Shown here: positions 7,974 through 16,531 of the stretch, in pieces
Numbering within the stretch: position 1 is the first letter of the stretch
How the letters are laid out: each line of letters starts with the position of its first letter
Source: Clostridia bacterium
Lineage (GTDB): Bacteria; Bacillota; Clostridia; Oscillospirales; CAG-272
Direction of reading: 5' to 3'
DNA length: 51,774 nt
Assembly (NCBI GenBank): GCA_017466375.1
Contig: JAFTUH010000021.1
Location: forward strand, 1 to 51,774
The notes under the pieces: model-generated
Database searches by the model: none
What the model saw: only the letters and a program-made list of their open reading frames with translations
Told to the model about the DNA's origin: nothing
Made by a program: the position numbers and the translations under genes

Positions 7974-9797
7974 TTACGCACGCAGAAGCGTTTTTATGTA
8001 TGTCGGCAGTGCTTTCGGATCGATTTCCTTCGTTTTTGCATTGATGATACCGGAAAGCTCCTGCATCCGTGCGGTACAGCAGTAGGGATACAGACGGCAG
8101 GATTCCGAACACTTCATATCGCAGTGAAGAGTGAACGGTTCCAGCGGATTGCCGCCGTTTTGGATATATCCGTAAAGCTTCTCAATGGATTCAGGTGTGT
8201 GGAAAACGGTGAGAATGTTTTTGATTTCGTCCTTGCCGTATTTGTTCAAACTGAGAGACAGATACCGTTTTACACAGAGTAGATATTCCTCCTCCGAAGG
8301 GGGGCAATTCGCGAGCATATTGGAAAGATAATTCACCGTATTGTCGAGCTTGCCGAGAGCATAACTGACGTACGCCAGAGATGCGTGCAGAAGATACTCA
8401 TCTTCATTCGGTGAAATCGTGGCGCAGAGATTTGCTCCGGTCAAAAAGCTGTGTATATGTCTGAGACTTTTTGATATCTTACCGGTCTGTGATATGTGAA
8501 GCATCAAACCGAGCAGATCCTCAAACGAGGCAGCGGAGGGATTGCGGAGTGTTTTGATGGCAAGCGATCCGTAGCGGGCGTCGTTGAATTTGGGAGAGAA
8601 ACGGTGTGCGTATGTTTCGCTGTAGCCGGGGATGATGACCTGATAAGTGGGGAATCCGAGACAGGAACTGTCACGTACGAGAATATCGTATCCCTGCGCA
8701 GTGAAAAAGTCAAGACATTCCATCAGCAGTTCGCGGTTGTTTCTGCCCGTAAAGCCGACAGATTCGTTATAGGCAAACTGCGATGTTTCGAGGAAGAAGC
8801 GGGGGAGCTTTTCGGAAACGCCCGTCGTCAGTTCCTTGGTGAGTATGTTCAGATCAAATTCATTTTCTTGTTTATAGCGGAAGTTGCAGAATCTGGCGAT
8901 GTTACCGATGTTGCGCCCCTGGAAGCTTTCCGTCAGTGCGCGCTCCAGTGCGATTTCAAAGATTGGATAGGCTCCGTAGTGGGTATGATACCGTCCGGTT
9001 TTTTGGTCGATGATACATACGCTGGCAACGGGGAATTTTTCCCCGAGAGAGCAGTCCTTGATAAGGACTCGGAATCCTTGATTGCGGAGGTAAGTAATAA
9101 TGTTGTAGGCAACCTTGTGTTCCTTAAGAACTTCTTCGGGAATATCCGGCGGAGTGATATCATGGAACATCATATAGATGAGATGGTGTCTCTCAACGAT
9201 TTCGCTCATTGCCTGCACGAGGGCTTCTTCGGGTGTGTTGCCTGCCGCACAGCCGGTGGAGGTATAGATGTTTTTCCGCAGAGCGGTGGGGAGATATTCC
9301 TTTGTTTCGGTGTTGAGACAGTAATACGGTGTGCAGACGACATTGCCTTCTTTGTCTGCGTACTGAGCAAAGAGTGCGTCCGCAGTCATTTCTTCTTTTG
9401 TGAAAAAGCGAAGCTGTCCGGCAAAAGCTTCGTACCATTTTTTGTTTTTGGGATACAGATCCTTGGCGGCGCGTGTTACGTTCTGGCTGTCATTGATGGA
9501 ATAACTGCCGTCCTTCTGTGCTTCATTCATGCCGATGTATCCGAGTTGGAGCCGTTCCATCATTTCGCCGTAAGCACTTGCAAGGGCTAATTCCTCTGTG
9601 ACGCCTTTTCCGTTAGAGCCGAAGGTGGTGCCCTCGACCGTTACACGCAGGGAAAAGCAATAAGGCACGCTGGATTCAAGTTTTTGTTCAGTTGTTCTTA
9701 TTCCGTGGGAGTGGAGAATGGATTTGATTTTCTCTACCGTTTTCAGAGGGCTTTCGTCTTTGAAATCGGCGTCGAGAAATGTTTTGGGCATATCCAT
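7974..9797 (-). CDS. Stand-alone YcaO-family enzyme with Cys-rich C-terminus
   Basis: A 607-residue protein. The first two thirds match the YcaO fold, which activates peptide backbone amides with ATP: EELALASAYGEMMERLQ (about 78-94) and GCAAGNTPEEALVQAMSE (about 182-199) followed by IVER hold the acidic residues that bind Mg-ATP, and ALTESFQGR (about 287-295) is the matching later motif. Residues about 430-550 are helical and TPR-like, as in Escherichia coli YcaO. The end has a cysteine cluster CDMKCSESCRLYPYCC (about 559-574) that could bind metal. No cyclodehydratase partner, dehydrogenase or clear RiPP precursor is adjacent. TTG at 9833 keeps the frame open, but ATG 9797 has an AAAGGG ribosome site and is preferred. 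Its target is unknown. Confidence 0.85.
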   Translation of the reverse strand: MDMPKTFLDADFKDESPLKTVEKIKSILHSHGIRTTEQKLESSVPYCFSLRVTVEGTTFGSNGKGVTEELALASAYGEMMERLQLGYIGMNEAQKDGSYSINDSQNVTRAAKDLYPKNKKWYEAFAGQLRFFTKEEMTADALFAQYADKEGNVVCTPYYCLNTETKEYLPTALRKNIYTSTGCAAGNTPEEALVQAMSEIVERHHLIYMMFHDITPPDIPEEVLKEHKVAYNIITYLRNQGFRVLIKDCSLGEKFPVASVCIIDQKTGRYHTHYGAYPIFEIALERALTESFQGRNIGNIARFCNFRYKQENEFDLNILTKELTTGVSEKLPRFFLETSQFAYNESVGFTGRNNRELLMECLDFFTAQGYDILVRDSSCLGFPTYQVIIPGYSETYAHRFSPKFNDARYGSLAIKTLRNPSAASFEDLLGLMLHISQTGKISKSLRHIHSFLTGANLCATISPNEDEYLLHASLAYVSYALGKLDNTVNYLSNMLANCPPSEEEYLLCVKRYLSLSLNKYGKDEIKNILTVFHTPESIEKLYGYIQNGGNPLEPFTLHCDMKCSESCRLYPYCCTARMQELSGIINAKTKEIDPKALPTYIKTLLRA

Positions 9798-9835
9798 GGT
9801 ATCGTCCCTTTCTGTTACTGAAGATGTATACAATT

Positions 9836-9864
9836 ATTATATATTATGAATTGTAAAAAGTAAA
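9836..9864 (-). promoter_or_regulatory. Probable promoter of the YcaO gene
   Basis: Minus-strand TTTACT (9859-9864), 17-bp spacer and TATAAT (9836-9841), about 40 bp upstream of the preferred start codon. Confidence 0.65.
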
Positions 9865-9918
9865 GAGCTTTTGGATATTTTTATCCGTACCGTGCCGGGC
9901 GTGCTTTTTGTGTTCTGT

Positions 9919-10003
9919 GCCCTTCGCCCCCTGTTTCAGATAAAGAAAAGCAGTCAAACCTAAAGGTTCAACTGCTTTTCTTTGGTGCGGGTAACAGGGG
10001 TCG
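9919..10003 (-). repeat. Copy of tRNA-Leu 3' end plus terminator (unit 1)
   Basis: 85 bp that repeat positions 10067-10151 with one mismatch (9968 versus 10116). On the minus strand it holds the last 21 bases of tRNA-Leu including CCA, then the full T-run hairpin and about 20 more bases. There is no tRNA body next to it, so it is a displaced 3' end. Confidence 0.9.
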
Positions 10004-10033
10004 CCCTGCCTGCGGCCAGGAGCGGTGGCGCGG

Positions 10034-10059
10034 AAAAAGTGTCCCCCGGACACTTTTTT
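10034..10059. repeat. Perfect palindromic hairpin between the two repeat units
   Basis: AAAAAGTGTCC pairs with GGACACTTTTT around a CCC loop. It has A and T runs on both sides and sits between the two tRNA-Leu 3'-end copies. It shares a TCCGG(G/T)GGA core (minus strand) with the hairpin at 28237-28283. Confidence 0.75.
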
Positions 10060-10066
10060 AACACGC

Positions 10067-10151
10067 GCCCTTCGCCCCCTGTTTCAGATAAAGAAAAGCA
10101 GTCAAACCTAAAGGTCCAACTGCTTTTCTTTGGTGCGGGTAACAGGGGTCG
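10067..10151 (-). repeat. Copy of tRNA-Leu 3' end plus terminator (unit 2, native)
   Basis: Same 85-bp unit as 9919-10003, offset by 148 bp. This copy is joined to the complete tRNA-Leu gene. Confidence 0.9.
10090..10130 (-). terminator. Terminator of tRNA-Leu
   Basis: Minus-strand stem AAAGAAAAGCAGT/ACTGCTTTTCTTT directly after the encoded CCA end. Confidence 0.85.
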
Positions 10152-10213
10152 AACCTGCACGGTTGCCCACCGGATCCTAAATCCGGCGCGTCTGCCAATT
10201 CCGCCATACCCGC
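10131..10213 (-). tRNA. tRNA-Leu (anticodon TAG)
   Basis: 83 nt including encoded CCA. The acceptor arms GCGGGTA/TACCCGC pair fully, the D arm has the leucine form with a GGAATTGGCAGAC loop, the anticodon stem CCGGA/TCCGG closes the loop TTTAGGA (anticodon TAG), an extra arm follows, and the T arm reads CAGGTTCGACCCCTG. The long variable arm marks a class II tRNA. Confidence 0.95.
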
Positions 10214-10410
10214 GTATTTTGTATTATACCACATTGCGTACGTTTCGTCAAGCACGGAGAGCGCTTTCGGGTGGATTTGTGAACAAAAGGTAAAACCGAT
10301 TAAGTTTTTCTTAAATCTTGTCCGTCTTCATTTTTCGTTCACAAAACGGTGCTACAATAATGATACCGTGTTTTTTACGGATGTACTGCTTTTGTTTGGA
10401 GGCGTATGGA

Positions 10411-11937
10411 TTGAAAACCTCGCAAAAAAATCCGAATACGTCGCGTATTGCTGCGATTGTTTTCCTGTTTCTCGGATATTTGCTTCTTTTTCTGACCTTG
10501 TGGCTGTGTGACTGCTATGACGATGTCAGTTTGGAGAATATGCTCTTTCAGTTGAAGACTTCCTCGGAGGGTGTGCACGCGGTGCTTACCTCCAGCTGGA
10601 TTCTTCGCGTCGGGCTTCTGTCGGTGCTGTTTACGGGGCTGACCGTCTTTGTGTACCGCTTGCTGTTCGGAAAATACAGCTATCTTCTCAAAAATGCGGC
10701 GTGGCATCTTTCCTTTTCGAAAACGGCTGCGTACCGCTTCTTCCGGGATCGTATTCTTTTGCCCGCACTGTGCGTGTTTTTTGCTGTTTTGATTATTTTT
10801 ATCGGTCAGTTCAAGGTGATTGCCCGCGTCAGCGCAAGTGCGACGGAATCTTCCTTTATAGAAGCGCATTACGTTGATCCTGCCAAAACGGCGATCACGT
10901 TTCCGGAAACGAAGCGGAATCTGATCTATATTTATCTTGAATCCATGGAGAGTACGTTCGGGGACGCAGCTGTTTCCATGGACGCCATTCCCGAACTTAC
11001 CGCACTTGCCGAGGAGAATGTCAATTTTTCCGGAACCTCCGGACTGGGCGGTGCAATGACGTATACGGGCTCTACGTGGACGGCTGCCGCCATGGTCACC
11101 CATACGGCGGGGGTGCCGGTAAAGGTTTCTCTGACGGCCGATTCATACGGTGCGGAGGAGGACGAATTTCTTCCCGGTATCGTGACGCTCGGCGAGATTC
11201 TGGAGAAGGAGGGTTACCGGCAGGTGCTTCTCCTCGGCTCCCTTGCGGAGTTCCACGGACGGGAACCGTATTTTACCGGTCACGGAAATTACGAAATTAT
11301 CGATACGGAAACGCTGAAGGAGACGGGTCGTCTTCCCGAGGATTACCGCGTTTGGTGGGGGTACGAGGACGAGAAACTCTTCCGTTTTGCGAAAGAGGAG
11401 CTGACACGGCTCGCCGCATCCGATGAACCGTTCAACTTCACCATGCTCACGGCGGACACGCATTTCCCCGACGGGTATCACTGTTCGCTTTGTGAGGACG
11501 TGTACGAGGAGCCGTATGCCAACGTGCTTTCCTGCTCCTCAAAACAGGTGGCGTCGTTCGTTTCGTGGATTCAGAAGCAGCCGTTTTATGAGAATACGAC
11601 GGTTATCATTACCGGCGACCACCTCACGATGGATCCGGATTTCGTGGAGGATCTTACCGAGGATTACGTCCGTACCGTTTACAACTGCTTCCTCAATGTG
11701 CCGGTGCAGCCCGTGCAGGAGAAAAACCGGCAGTTTGCCACGGTCGATATGTTTCCGACGACGCTTGCTGCCCTCGGTGCAAAAATTGAGGGGGAGCGGC
11801 TCGGTCTCGGCGTGAATCTTTTCTCAGGGGAGAAAACGCTAACGGAGACGTACGGCTATGACGCCGTCGAAACGGAGCTTCAGAAGCATTCTGATTTTTA
11901 TGAGAAGGCGTTTTTGGAAACGGAGAGCGATTCGTAA
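10411..11937 (+). CDS. Membrane-bound phosphoglycerol transferase (OpgB/LtaS-like)
   Basis: A 509-residue protein with three transmembrane helices (about 10-35, 65-90 and 110-135) and a large outer domain of the alkaline phosphatase/sulfatase superfamily. The active-site region TYTGSTWTAAAMVTHTAGVP resembles the GTGWTIAGMV motif of OpgB, with the threonine before the alanines as likely nucleophile. TADTHFPDGY and ITGDHLTMD give metal-binding Asp and His. Such enzymes move glycerol phosphate from phosphatidylglycerol to sugars or teichoic acid on the outer face. TTG at 10411 follows GGAGG by 8 bases and is chosen over open frame back to 10318. It is a single-gene unit. Acceptor unknown. Confidence 0.82.
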   Translation: MKTSQKNPNTSRIAAIVFLFLGYLLLFLTLWLCDCYDDVSLENMLFQLKTSSEGVHAVLTSSWILRVGLLSVLFTGLTVFVYRLLFGKYSYLLKNAAWHLSFSKTAAYRFFRDRILLPALCVFFAVLIIFIGQFKVIARVSASATESSFIEAHYVDPAKTAITFPETKRNLIYIYLESMESTFGDAAVSMDAIPELTALAEENVNFSGTSGLGGAMTYTGSTWTAAAMVTHTAGVPVKVSLTADSYGAEEDEFLPGIVTLGEILEKEGYRQVLLLGSLAEFHGREPYFTGHGNYEIIDTETLKETGRLPEDYRVWWGYEDEKLFRFAKEELTRLAASDEPFNFTMLTADTHFPDGYHCSLCEDVYEEPYANVLSCSSKQVASFVSWIQKQPFYENTTVIITGDHLTMDPDFVEDLTEDYVRTVYNCFLNVPVQPVQEKNRQFATVDMFPTTLAALGAKIEGERLGLGVNLFSGEKTLTETYGYDAVETELQKHSDFYEKAFLETESDS

Positions 11938-11946
11938 CAGAATAAG

Positions 11947-11979
11947 GGAGATGCCGCAGTACGCGGCGTCTCTTTTTTT
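11947..11979 (+). terminator. Terminator of the phosphoglycerol transferase gene
   Basis: Stem GAGATGCCGC/GCGGCGTCTC (one wobble pair) with a run of seven T residues. Confidence 0.85.
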
Positions 11980-12038
11980 ATCATGCGTGGTTTGTGGATT
12001 TTATAACGCGTTCGCGTGAACTTTTTTTGCAATCACTA

Positions 12039-12067
12039 TTGACAAACGAGGGAGAATGTGGTATACT
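12039..12067 (+). promoter_or_regulatory. Sigma-A promoter of hflK-hflC
   Basis: TTGACA (12039-12044), 17-bp spacer, TATACT (12062-12067), about 40 bp upstream of the hflK start. Confidence 0.85.
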
Positions 12068-12109
12068 GTAAGAGCAGTGCAGAAAACATTGCAGAAAGGA
12101 AGGCTACGA

Positions 12110-13108
12110 ATGAACAGCCAATTTACTCCTAAAACGGGCGGCAGTCAAGTGCCGCGGAACATCAAAAATTTGCCGCTTAAGAAGATTTTTCTGGTGGCGA
12201 TCGCGGTGATTGCCGTGCTCATGATCGTCAGTACCTGCTGGTACACGGTCAATGAAAAGCAGCAGGCGGTCATCACCACCTTCGGACGGGTGACGGGAAC
12301 GGCGGGTGCCGGCATGCATTTCAAGCTTCCGTTCGGTATCCAGCAGGTCGAGCTTGTGGATGTCAACGTCTATCAGAAGATTGAGATCGGCTACCGTACG
12401 GATCCGGGCGGCGCGTCTACGGAGACTGTTACCAAGGAAAGCAAAATGATCACGGGCGACTACAATATCGTCAACGTGGACTTCTTCGTCGAATTCAAGA
12501 TTTCCGATCCTGTAAAGTATCTGTACAACTCGGCAGAGCCGGAGCTGATTCTGAAAAATCTGGTGCAGAGCCAGATCCGCAACGTCGTAGGTTCATCTAC
12601 GGTCGATTCCGTGCTGACGGACGGTAAGTCGGAGATTCAGCAGCAGATCAAGACGCTCATCACGAGTGAACTTTTGGAATATGACATCGGACTGACGCTG
12701 ACCGATATCAAGATTCAGGACAGTGAGCCGCCGACTACCTCTGTAATTGAGGCGTTCAAAAACGTCGAGACGGCAAAACAGACCGCAGAGACGGTCATCA
12801 ACCAGGCGAAGGCATATCAGAACTCCGAAATTTCGAAGGCGGAGGCAACGGCCGACCAGCTCATTCAGAACGCGGAGTATCTGAAACAGAAGAGAATCAA
12901 CGAAGCCACCCAGCAGATCGCCATGTTTGAGGCGATGTATGCCCAGTACGCGCAGAATCCGGGCATGACAAAGGTGAGAATGTATTACGAAGCACTGACC
13001 GAGGCGCTGCCGGGCGTAAAGCTCTATATCAACACGACGGCAAACGGCACGAATACCGAGCTGCTTCTGCCGCTGGAAAGCTTCGTGACAGACGGGGAGG
13101 ACAACTGA
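12110..13108 (+). CDS. hflK: SPFH-domain protein HflK (FtsH modulator)
   Basis: A 332-residue protein with one N-terminal transmembrane helix (about 25-44) and an SPFH/band 7 domain. The segment WYTVNEKQQAVITTFGR at the membrane exit is typical, and a long helical tail (about 220-290, rich in Gln, Ala and Glu) is the coiled coil of the HflK/C cage. Family members form a membrane microdomain complex with the partner HflC and restrain the FtsH protease. ATG 12110 has an AAAGGAAGG ribosome site; an upstream open frame starts inside the promoter. hflC follows after 1 bp, so the pair is translationally linked. Confidence 0.88.
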   Translation: MNSQFTPKTGGSQVPRNIKNLPLKKIFLVAIAVIAVLMIVSTCWYTVNEKQQAVITTFGRVTGTAGAGMHFKLPFGIQQVELVDVNVYQKIEIGYRTDPGGASTETVTKESKMITGDYNIVNVDFFVEFKISDPVKYLYNSAEPELILKNLVQSQIRNVVGSSTVDSVLTDGKSEIQQQIKTLITSELLEYDIGLTLTDIKIQDSEPPTTSVIEAFKNVETAKQTAETVINQAKAYQNSEISKAEATADQLIQNAEYLKQKRINEATQQIAMFEAMYAQYAQNPGMTKVRMYYEALTEALPGVKLYINTTANGTNTELLLPLESFVTDGEDN

Positions 13109-13109
13109 T

Positions 13110-13997
13110 ATGAAGAAAGCAGCCGTAATTATAGTCGCAGTCGTTCTTCTTCTCGTAGTGATCGGCGGCGCATCTATGTACACCGTCCGCGAGAACGAGT
13201 ACGCCTGCGTGACAAGATTCAATAAGATTGAGACCGTGCACAACGAGGCGGGACTGTATTTCAAGGTTCCGTTCATCGATACGGTTATGACGTTCCCGGA
13301 TACGGTGCTCCTGTACGATATTCCCGAATCCGAGGTGCTCACCGCCGATAATAAAAACATGACGGTTGACAGCTACATCACGTGGGAGATCGCTGATCCG
13401 CTGACGTTCTATCAGACGCTCGGTACGATCACGGAGGCGGAGAGCCGCCTGGACGCGCTCACCTATACCTCTCTGAAGAACCTGATGGGTACGCTCGAGC
13501 AGAACGATATCATTAACGAAGAGGACGCGTCGGAGCGAAACGATATCTACTCCGGTATCACGGAGGAGGTGCAGGAACTGGCGCAGACGTACGGTATCCG
13601 TGTGCTGGACGTGAAGGTGAAGCGTCTCGATCTGCCGTCCGATAACGAGCAGGCCGTGTACGCCCGTATGATCTCCGACCGTAATCAGATCGCGGAGAAG
13701 TATACTGCTGACGGCGAATATGAGGCCTCCATCATCCGCAATGACGTGGATAAGCAGGTGAATATTCTGATCTCCAACGCGCAGGCGGAGGCGGCAGAGC
13801 TCGTCGCTGAGGGCGAGGCTGAGTACATGCGCATGCTCGCCGAGGCTTACGATTCCGAGGATAAGAAGGATTTCTATGCATTTACCCTCGGTTTGGACGC
13901 CTTGAAGGCATCGCTTGACACCTCGGCGAATACGAAAACCGTGATTATCGACGGCAATTCGCTGCTCGGTCAGCTGCTTCTCGGTCCGCAGGAATAA
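13110..13997 (+). CDS. hflC: SPFH-domain protein HflC (FtsH modulator)
   Basis: A 295-residue partner of HflK. One N-terminal membrane helix (4-22) leads into MYTVRENEYACVTRFNKIE, the usual start of the SPFH domain, and a helical tail with repeated Ala/Glu (about 205-260) follows. A complex with HflK is expected. The gene starts one base after the hflK stop and is closed by a terminator. No ftsH gene is in the window. Confidence 0.88.
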   Translation: MKKAAVIIVAVVLLLVVIGGASMYTVRENEYACVTRFNKIETVHNEAGLYFKVPFIDTVMTFPDTVLLYDIPESEVLTADNKNMTVDSYITWEIADPLTFYQTLGTITEAESRLDALTYTSLKNLMGTLEQNDIINEEDASERNDIYSGITEEVQELAQTYGIRVLDVKVKRLDLPSDNEQAVYARMISDRNQIAEKYTADGEYEASIIRNDVDKQVNILISNAQAEAAELVAEGEAEYMRMLAEAYDSEDKKDFYAFTLGLDALKASLDTSANTKTVIIDGNSLLGQLLLGPQE

Positions 13998-14009
13998 GTA
14001 CATACCATA

Positions 14010-14041
14010 AAAACCGCTGCAGATATCTGCGGCGGTTTTTT
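14010..14041 (+). terminator. Terminator of hflKC
   Basis: AAACCGC pairs with GCGGTTT (stem extends with CAGATATCTG in the loop region) followed by six T residues. Confidence 0.82.
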
Positions 14042-14162
14042 CGTGCGCGCTGACGGTGACAGTGGACAGCCTCCGTGCATACGATAATGAGCAGAGAGCC
14101 GAAATCCGCGGCAAAGTCGGGATTATCCGCGGAAATTTTCATCGGAAGGACGGATTTTATCC

Positions 14163-15275
14163 ATGAAACATCTCTACTCGCGTATGGTGCCGCTGTCGGG
14201 GACGTATGTCGAAACGTATTTTGCGGGGGCGAATACGGCGCGCGGTTTCGTGAGCGCGTATCCGAGCATGATTCGGGAGGGGGATTTCTCCCGCGTCTAC
14301 ATACTGAAGGGCGGCAGCGGCACGGGAAAAAGCTCGTTTATGAAGGCATGTGCTGCCCGTGCGGAGACTGCCGGCGCATCCGTGACGCTGCTCCTTTGCT
14401 CCTCCGATCCTACCTCGGCGGATGCCGTGATCCTCACCGGCAAAGACGGCAGACGTATCGCGATTCTGGACGGAACGGCACCGCATACGGCAGATCCCGC
14501 ACTTCCGGGTGCGGTCGGTGAGATTCTGAATCTGGGGCAGTTCTGGCGGCCGGAGACACTGATCGGCGCGCGGGCGGAGATTGCACAGGGAAACGCGAAA
14601 AAACGGGCGGCGTATGCCCGCACGTATCGGTATCTTGCCGCGTACGGGGAGATCACCTCGGCATCGCGCGAGCTGCTCGCGGATTGCCTCCTTCATGAGA
14701 AAATGCAGGCGGCGGCAAAAAGACTCCTCAGCGCATTCCCCCGCGGCGGCGGATACAGTGAGGAGATCCGCTATACCTCCGCCGTGTCGATGAAGGGGAT
14801 GTTCCGACTCGGCACGTTTTCGCATCTGGCGGCGAGCCGTTTTACCGTGGCGGATGCGTACGGATGCGCGCCGTTCTTTCTTGATGCGGTGCGCAAAGCG
14901 GCGGCAGAGCGGCACTGCCCGACCCTGATCGCCCCCGCGCCCGGGGAGACGGAGACGCCGCTTGAACTCTACCTGCCAGACGCGCACGTGTCCGTTTGCT
15001 CCGTTTCGGCAGGGCTGGCGTGTGAGGAGACGGAATCGGCGCATACCGTGAATATGCAGCGATTTATCGACCGCCGTGCCCTTGCCGCCTGCCGCGTCCG
15101 TCTCCGATTCGCGGACAGATGCCGCGAGATGCTTATGGAGGGCGCGCTCGAAGCGCTCGCCGAGGCGGATTCAGCGCATTTTGCATTGGAGGAGATCTAC
15201 AAATCCGCTATGGATTTCGACGGGGTGCGCCAGCTTCGCGAGGAGATCGCCGCACAGATCCTGCGGACGCTCTGA
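14163..15275 (+). CDS. P-loop ATPase of the PRK06851-like family, function unknown
   Basis: A 370-residue soluble protein. It has a Walker A motif GGSGTGKSSF (about residues 50-59), preceded by YFAGANTARGFVSAY and followed by LCSSDPTSADAVIL and IAILDGTAPHTADPALPGAV, a pattern known from a conserved ATPase family of spore-forming Firmicutes that has no established role. The hydrophobic strand and Asp of IAILDG probably act as Walker B. A degenerate second half is rich in Ala and Arg. The gene lies alone between terminators; the ATG follows GGAAGGACGG. I can name the family pattern but not the function. Confidence 0.72.
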   Translation: MKHLYSRMVPLSGTYVETYFAGANTARGFVSAYPSMIREGDFSRVYILKGGSGTGKSSFMKACAARAETAGASVTLLLCSSDPTSADAVILTGKDGRRIAILDGTAPHTADPALPGAVGEILNLGQFWRPETLIGARAEIAQGNAKKRAAYARTYRYLAAYGEITSASRELLADCLLHEKMQAAAKRLLSAFPRGGGYSEEIRYTSAVSMKGMFRLGTFSHLAASRFTVADAYGCAPFFLDAVRKAAAERHCPTLIAPAPGETETPLELYLPDAHVSVCSVSAGLACEETESAHTVNMQRFIDRRALAACRVRLRFADRCREMLMEGALEALAEADSAHFALEEIYKSAMDFDGVRQLREEIAAQILRTL

Positions 15276-15289
15276 AAAGCCAAAATGAG

Positions 15290-15329
15290 AGGGAGAAGCG
15301 CAATTCGCGGCGCATCTCCCTTCTTTTTT
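15290..15329 (+). terminator. Terminator of the PRK06851-like ATPase gene
   Basis: AGGGAGAAGCGC pairs with GCGCATCTCCCT (one mismatch), then TTCTTTTTT. Confidence 0.82.
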
Positions 15330-15362
15330 GCAAAAAAATTCCTCGAATTTTTCCTTTTTCTA

Positions 15363-15390
15363 TTGCAAATTCGCGCAAAGCGTTTATAAT
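15363..15390 (+). promoter_or_regulatory. Probable promoter of the Gfo/Idh-SDR pair
   Basis: TTGCAA (15363-15368), 16-bp spacer and TATAAT (15385-15390), about 45 bp upstream of the start codon. Confidence 0.65.
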
Positions 15391-15433
15391 ATAGTAAAGA
15401 TAAGATTATACTGTGTTTACGGGAGTGAATACT

Positions 15434-16519
15434 ATGAATACAAACGGACGGAAGATCGGTTATGCCGTTGCCGGACTCGGTATCGGAAAAGCACACGCGG
15501 ATGCGGCTGCTGTGTCGGAGAACGCACGCCTCGTGGCTGTCTGCGATCTGATCGAGGACAAGATGGATGCAATCGTTAAAAAGTATCCGGGTACGAAAAA
15601 GTATCTTGATTTCGATGAGATGCTGAAGGATCCCGAGATCGATATCGTCAGCATTTGCCTGCCGTCTGCCATGCATGCGGAGTATGCTGAGCGTGCCATG
15701 CGGGCAGGGAAGCACGTGCTCATCGAGAAGCCGATCGACATCACCCCCGAGGCGGCAGAGAGAATCGAACGTGTGCGGCTGGAGACGGGCATGAAAGCCG
15801 GCGTTGTGCATCAGAACCGCAACAACGTGGACATGCTCCCGATCAAGCAGGCGATCGAGTCGGGACATCTCGGACGGGTGTTCCTCGGCACGTTTGCCGT
15901 CAAATGGTACCGCAAGCAGGATTATTACAACGGTTGGCACGGTACGTGGGAGATGGACGGCGGCGGCTCACTCATGAATCAGTCCGTGCACACGGTCGAT
16001 CTGATGCAGTGGATGATGGGCGAGGTCGAAAGCGTCTCGTCGCAGATGGATATTTACAATCACGATATGGATACGGAGGACACGACCGTGTCCACGATCC
16101 GATTCAAAAACGGTGCAATTGCTTCCTTCGTCACGACGACGTGCGCGTATCCCGGTATCTCTACCGATATTCAGGTGTACGGAACGAACGGCTCGGTTGA
16201 GGCGGATCAGGACGTTCTGAAAACGTGGAAGATCAAGGATTTCTCGGACGATTTTGCCGATCTGCTCGGTCTGGACGCATGCGATGAGGAAGAGGAAGAG
16301 GAAGAAATGCTCGCGCGGTACGGCGGCGGTAATATGGGATATCTCGCAGAGCATCCCGCGCACATCGTCGGGCATCGCTCCGTCGTGGAGGATATGATCG
16401 ATGCAGTTTTGAACGATCGCGATCCGCAGATCCTGCCTATGGAGGCGATCAAGAGCGTGCGCATTGTGTGCGCGGTCTACGAATCCGCACGTACCGGCAA
16501 AACCGTATACTTTAATTAA
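15434..16519 (+). CDS. Gfo/Idh/MocA-family oxidoreductase
   Basis: A 361-residue NAD(P)-dependent dehydrogenase. The N-terminal Rossmann domain begins IGYAVAGLGIGKAHADA and holds the family's EKPIDIT motif (about residue 97), in which the Lys contacts cofactor and substrate. The C-terminal sheet domain contains GGGSLMNQSVHTVDLMQW with the expected catalytic His. Members act on sugars, inositols and related polyols. A run of seven Glu (about residue 285) is odd and probably a surface loop. ATG 15434 follows GGGAG by 8 bases and is preferred to 15413. An SDR follows 12 bp later, so the two probably act in one sugar or polyol route. Substrate not identifiable. Confidence 0.85.
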   Translation: MNTNGRKIGYAVAGLGIGKAHADAAAVSENARLVAVCDLIEDKMDAIVKKYPGTKKYLDFDEMLKDPEIDIVSICLPSAMHAEYAERAMRAGKHVLIEKPIDITPEAAERIERVRLETGMKAGVVHQNRNNVDMLPIKQAIESGHLGRVFLGTFAVKWYRKQDYYNGWHGTWEMDGGGSLMNQSVHTVDLMQWMMGEVESVSSQMDIYNHDMDTEDTTVSTIRFKNGAIASFVTTTCAYPGISTDIQVYGTNGSVEADQDVLKTWKIKDFSDDFADLLGLDACDEEEEEEEMLARYGGGNMGYLAEHPAHIVGHRSVVEDMIDAVLNDRDPQILPMEAIKSVRIVCAVYESARTGKTVYFN

Positions 16520-16531
16520 AAGAGGGAACGT

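Noticed and set aside
9919..10213. Integrated element (prophage or ICE) bounded by tRNA-Leu 3'-end repeats
   Set aside because: Only 63 bp lie between the repeats and no integrase or other mobile gene is in the window, so no element can be called; kept only as a finding about the repeat.
9960..10293. Short open frames in the tRNA-Leu repeat region
   Set aside because: They translate tRNA and terminator sequence, have no ribosome sites, and repeat because the DNA repeats.
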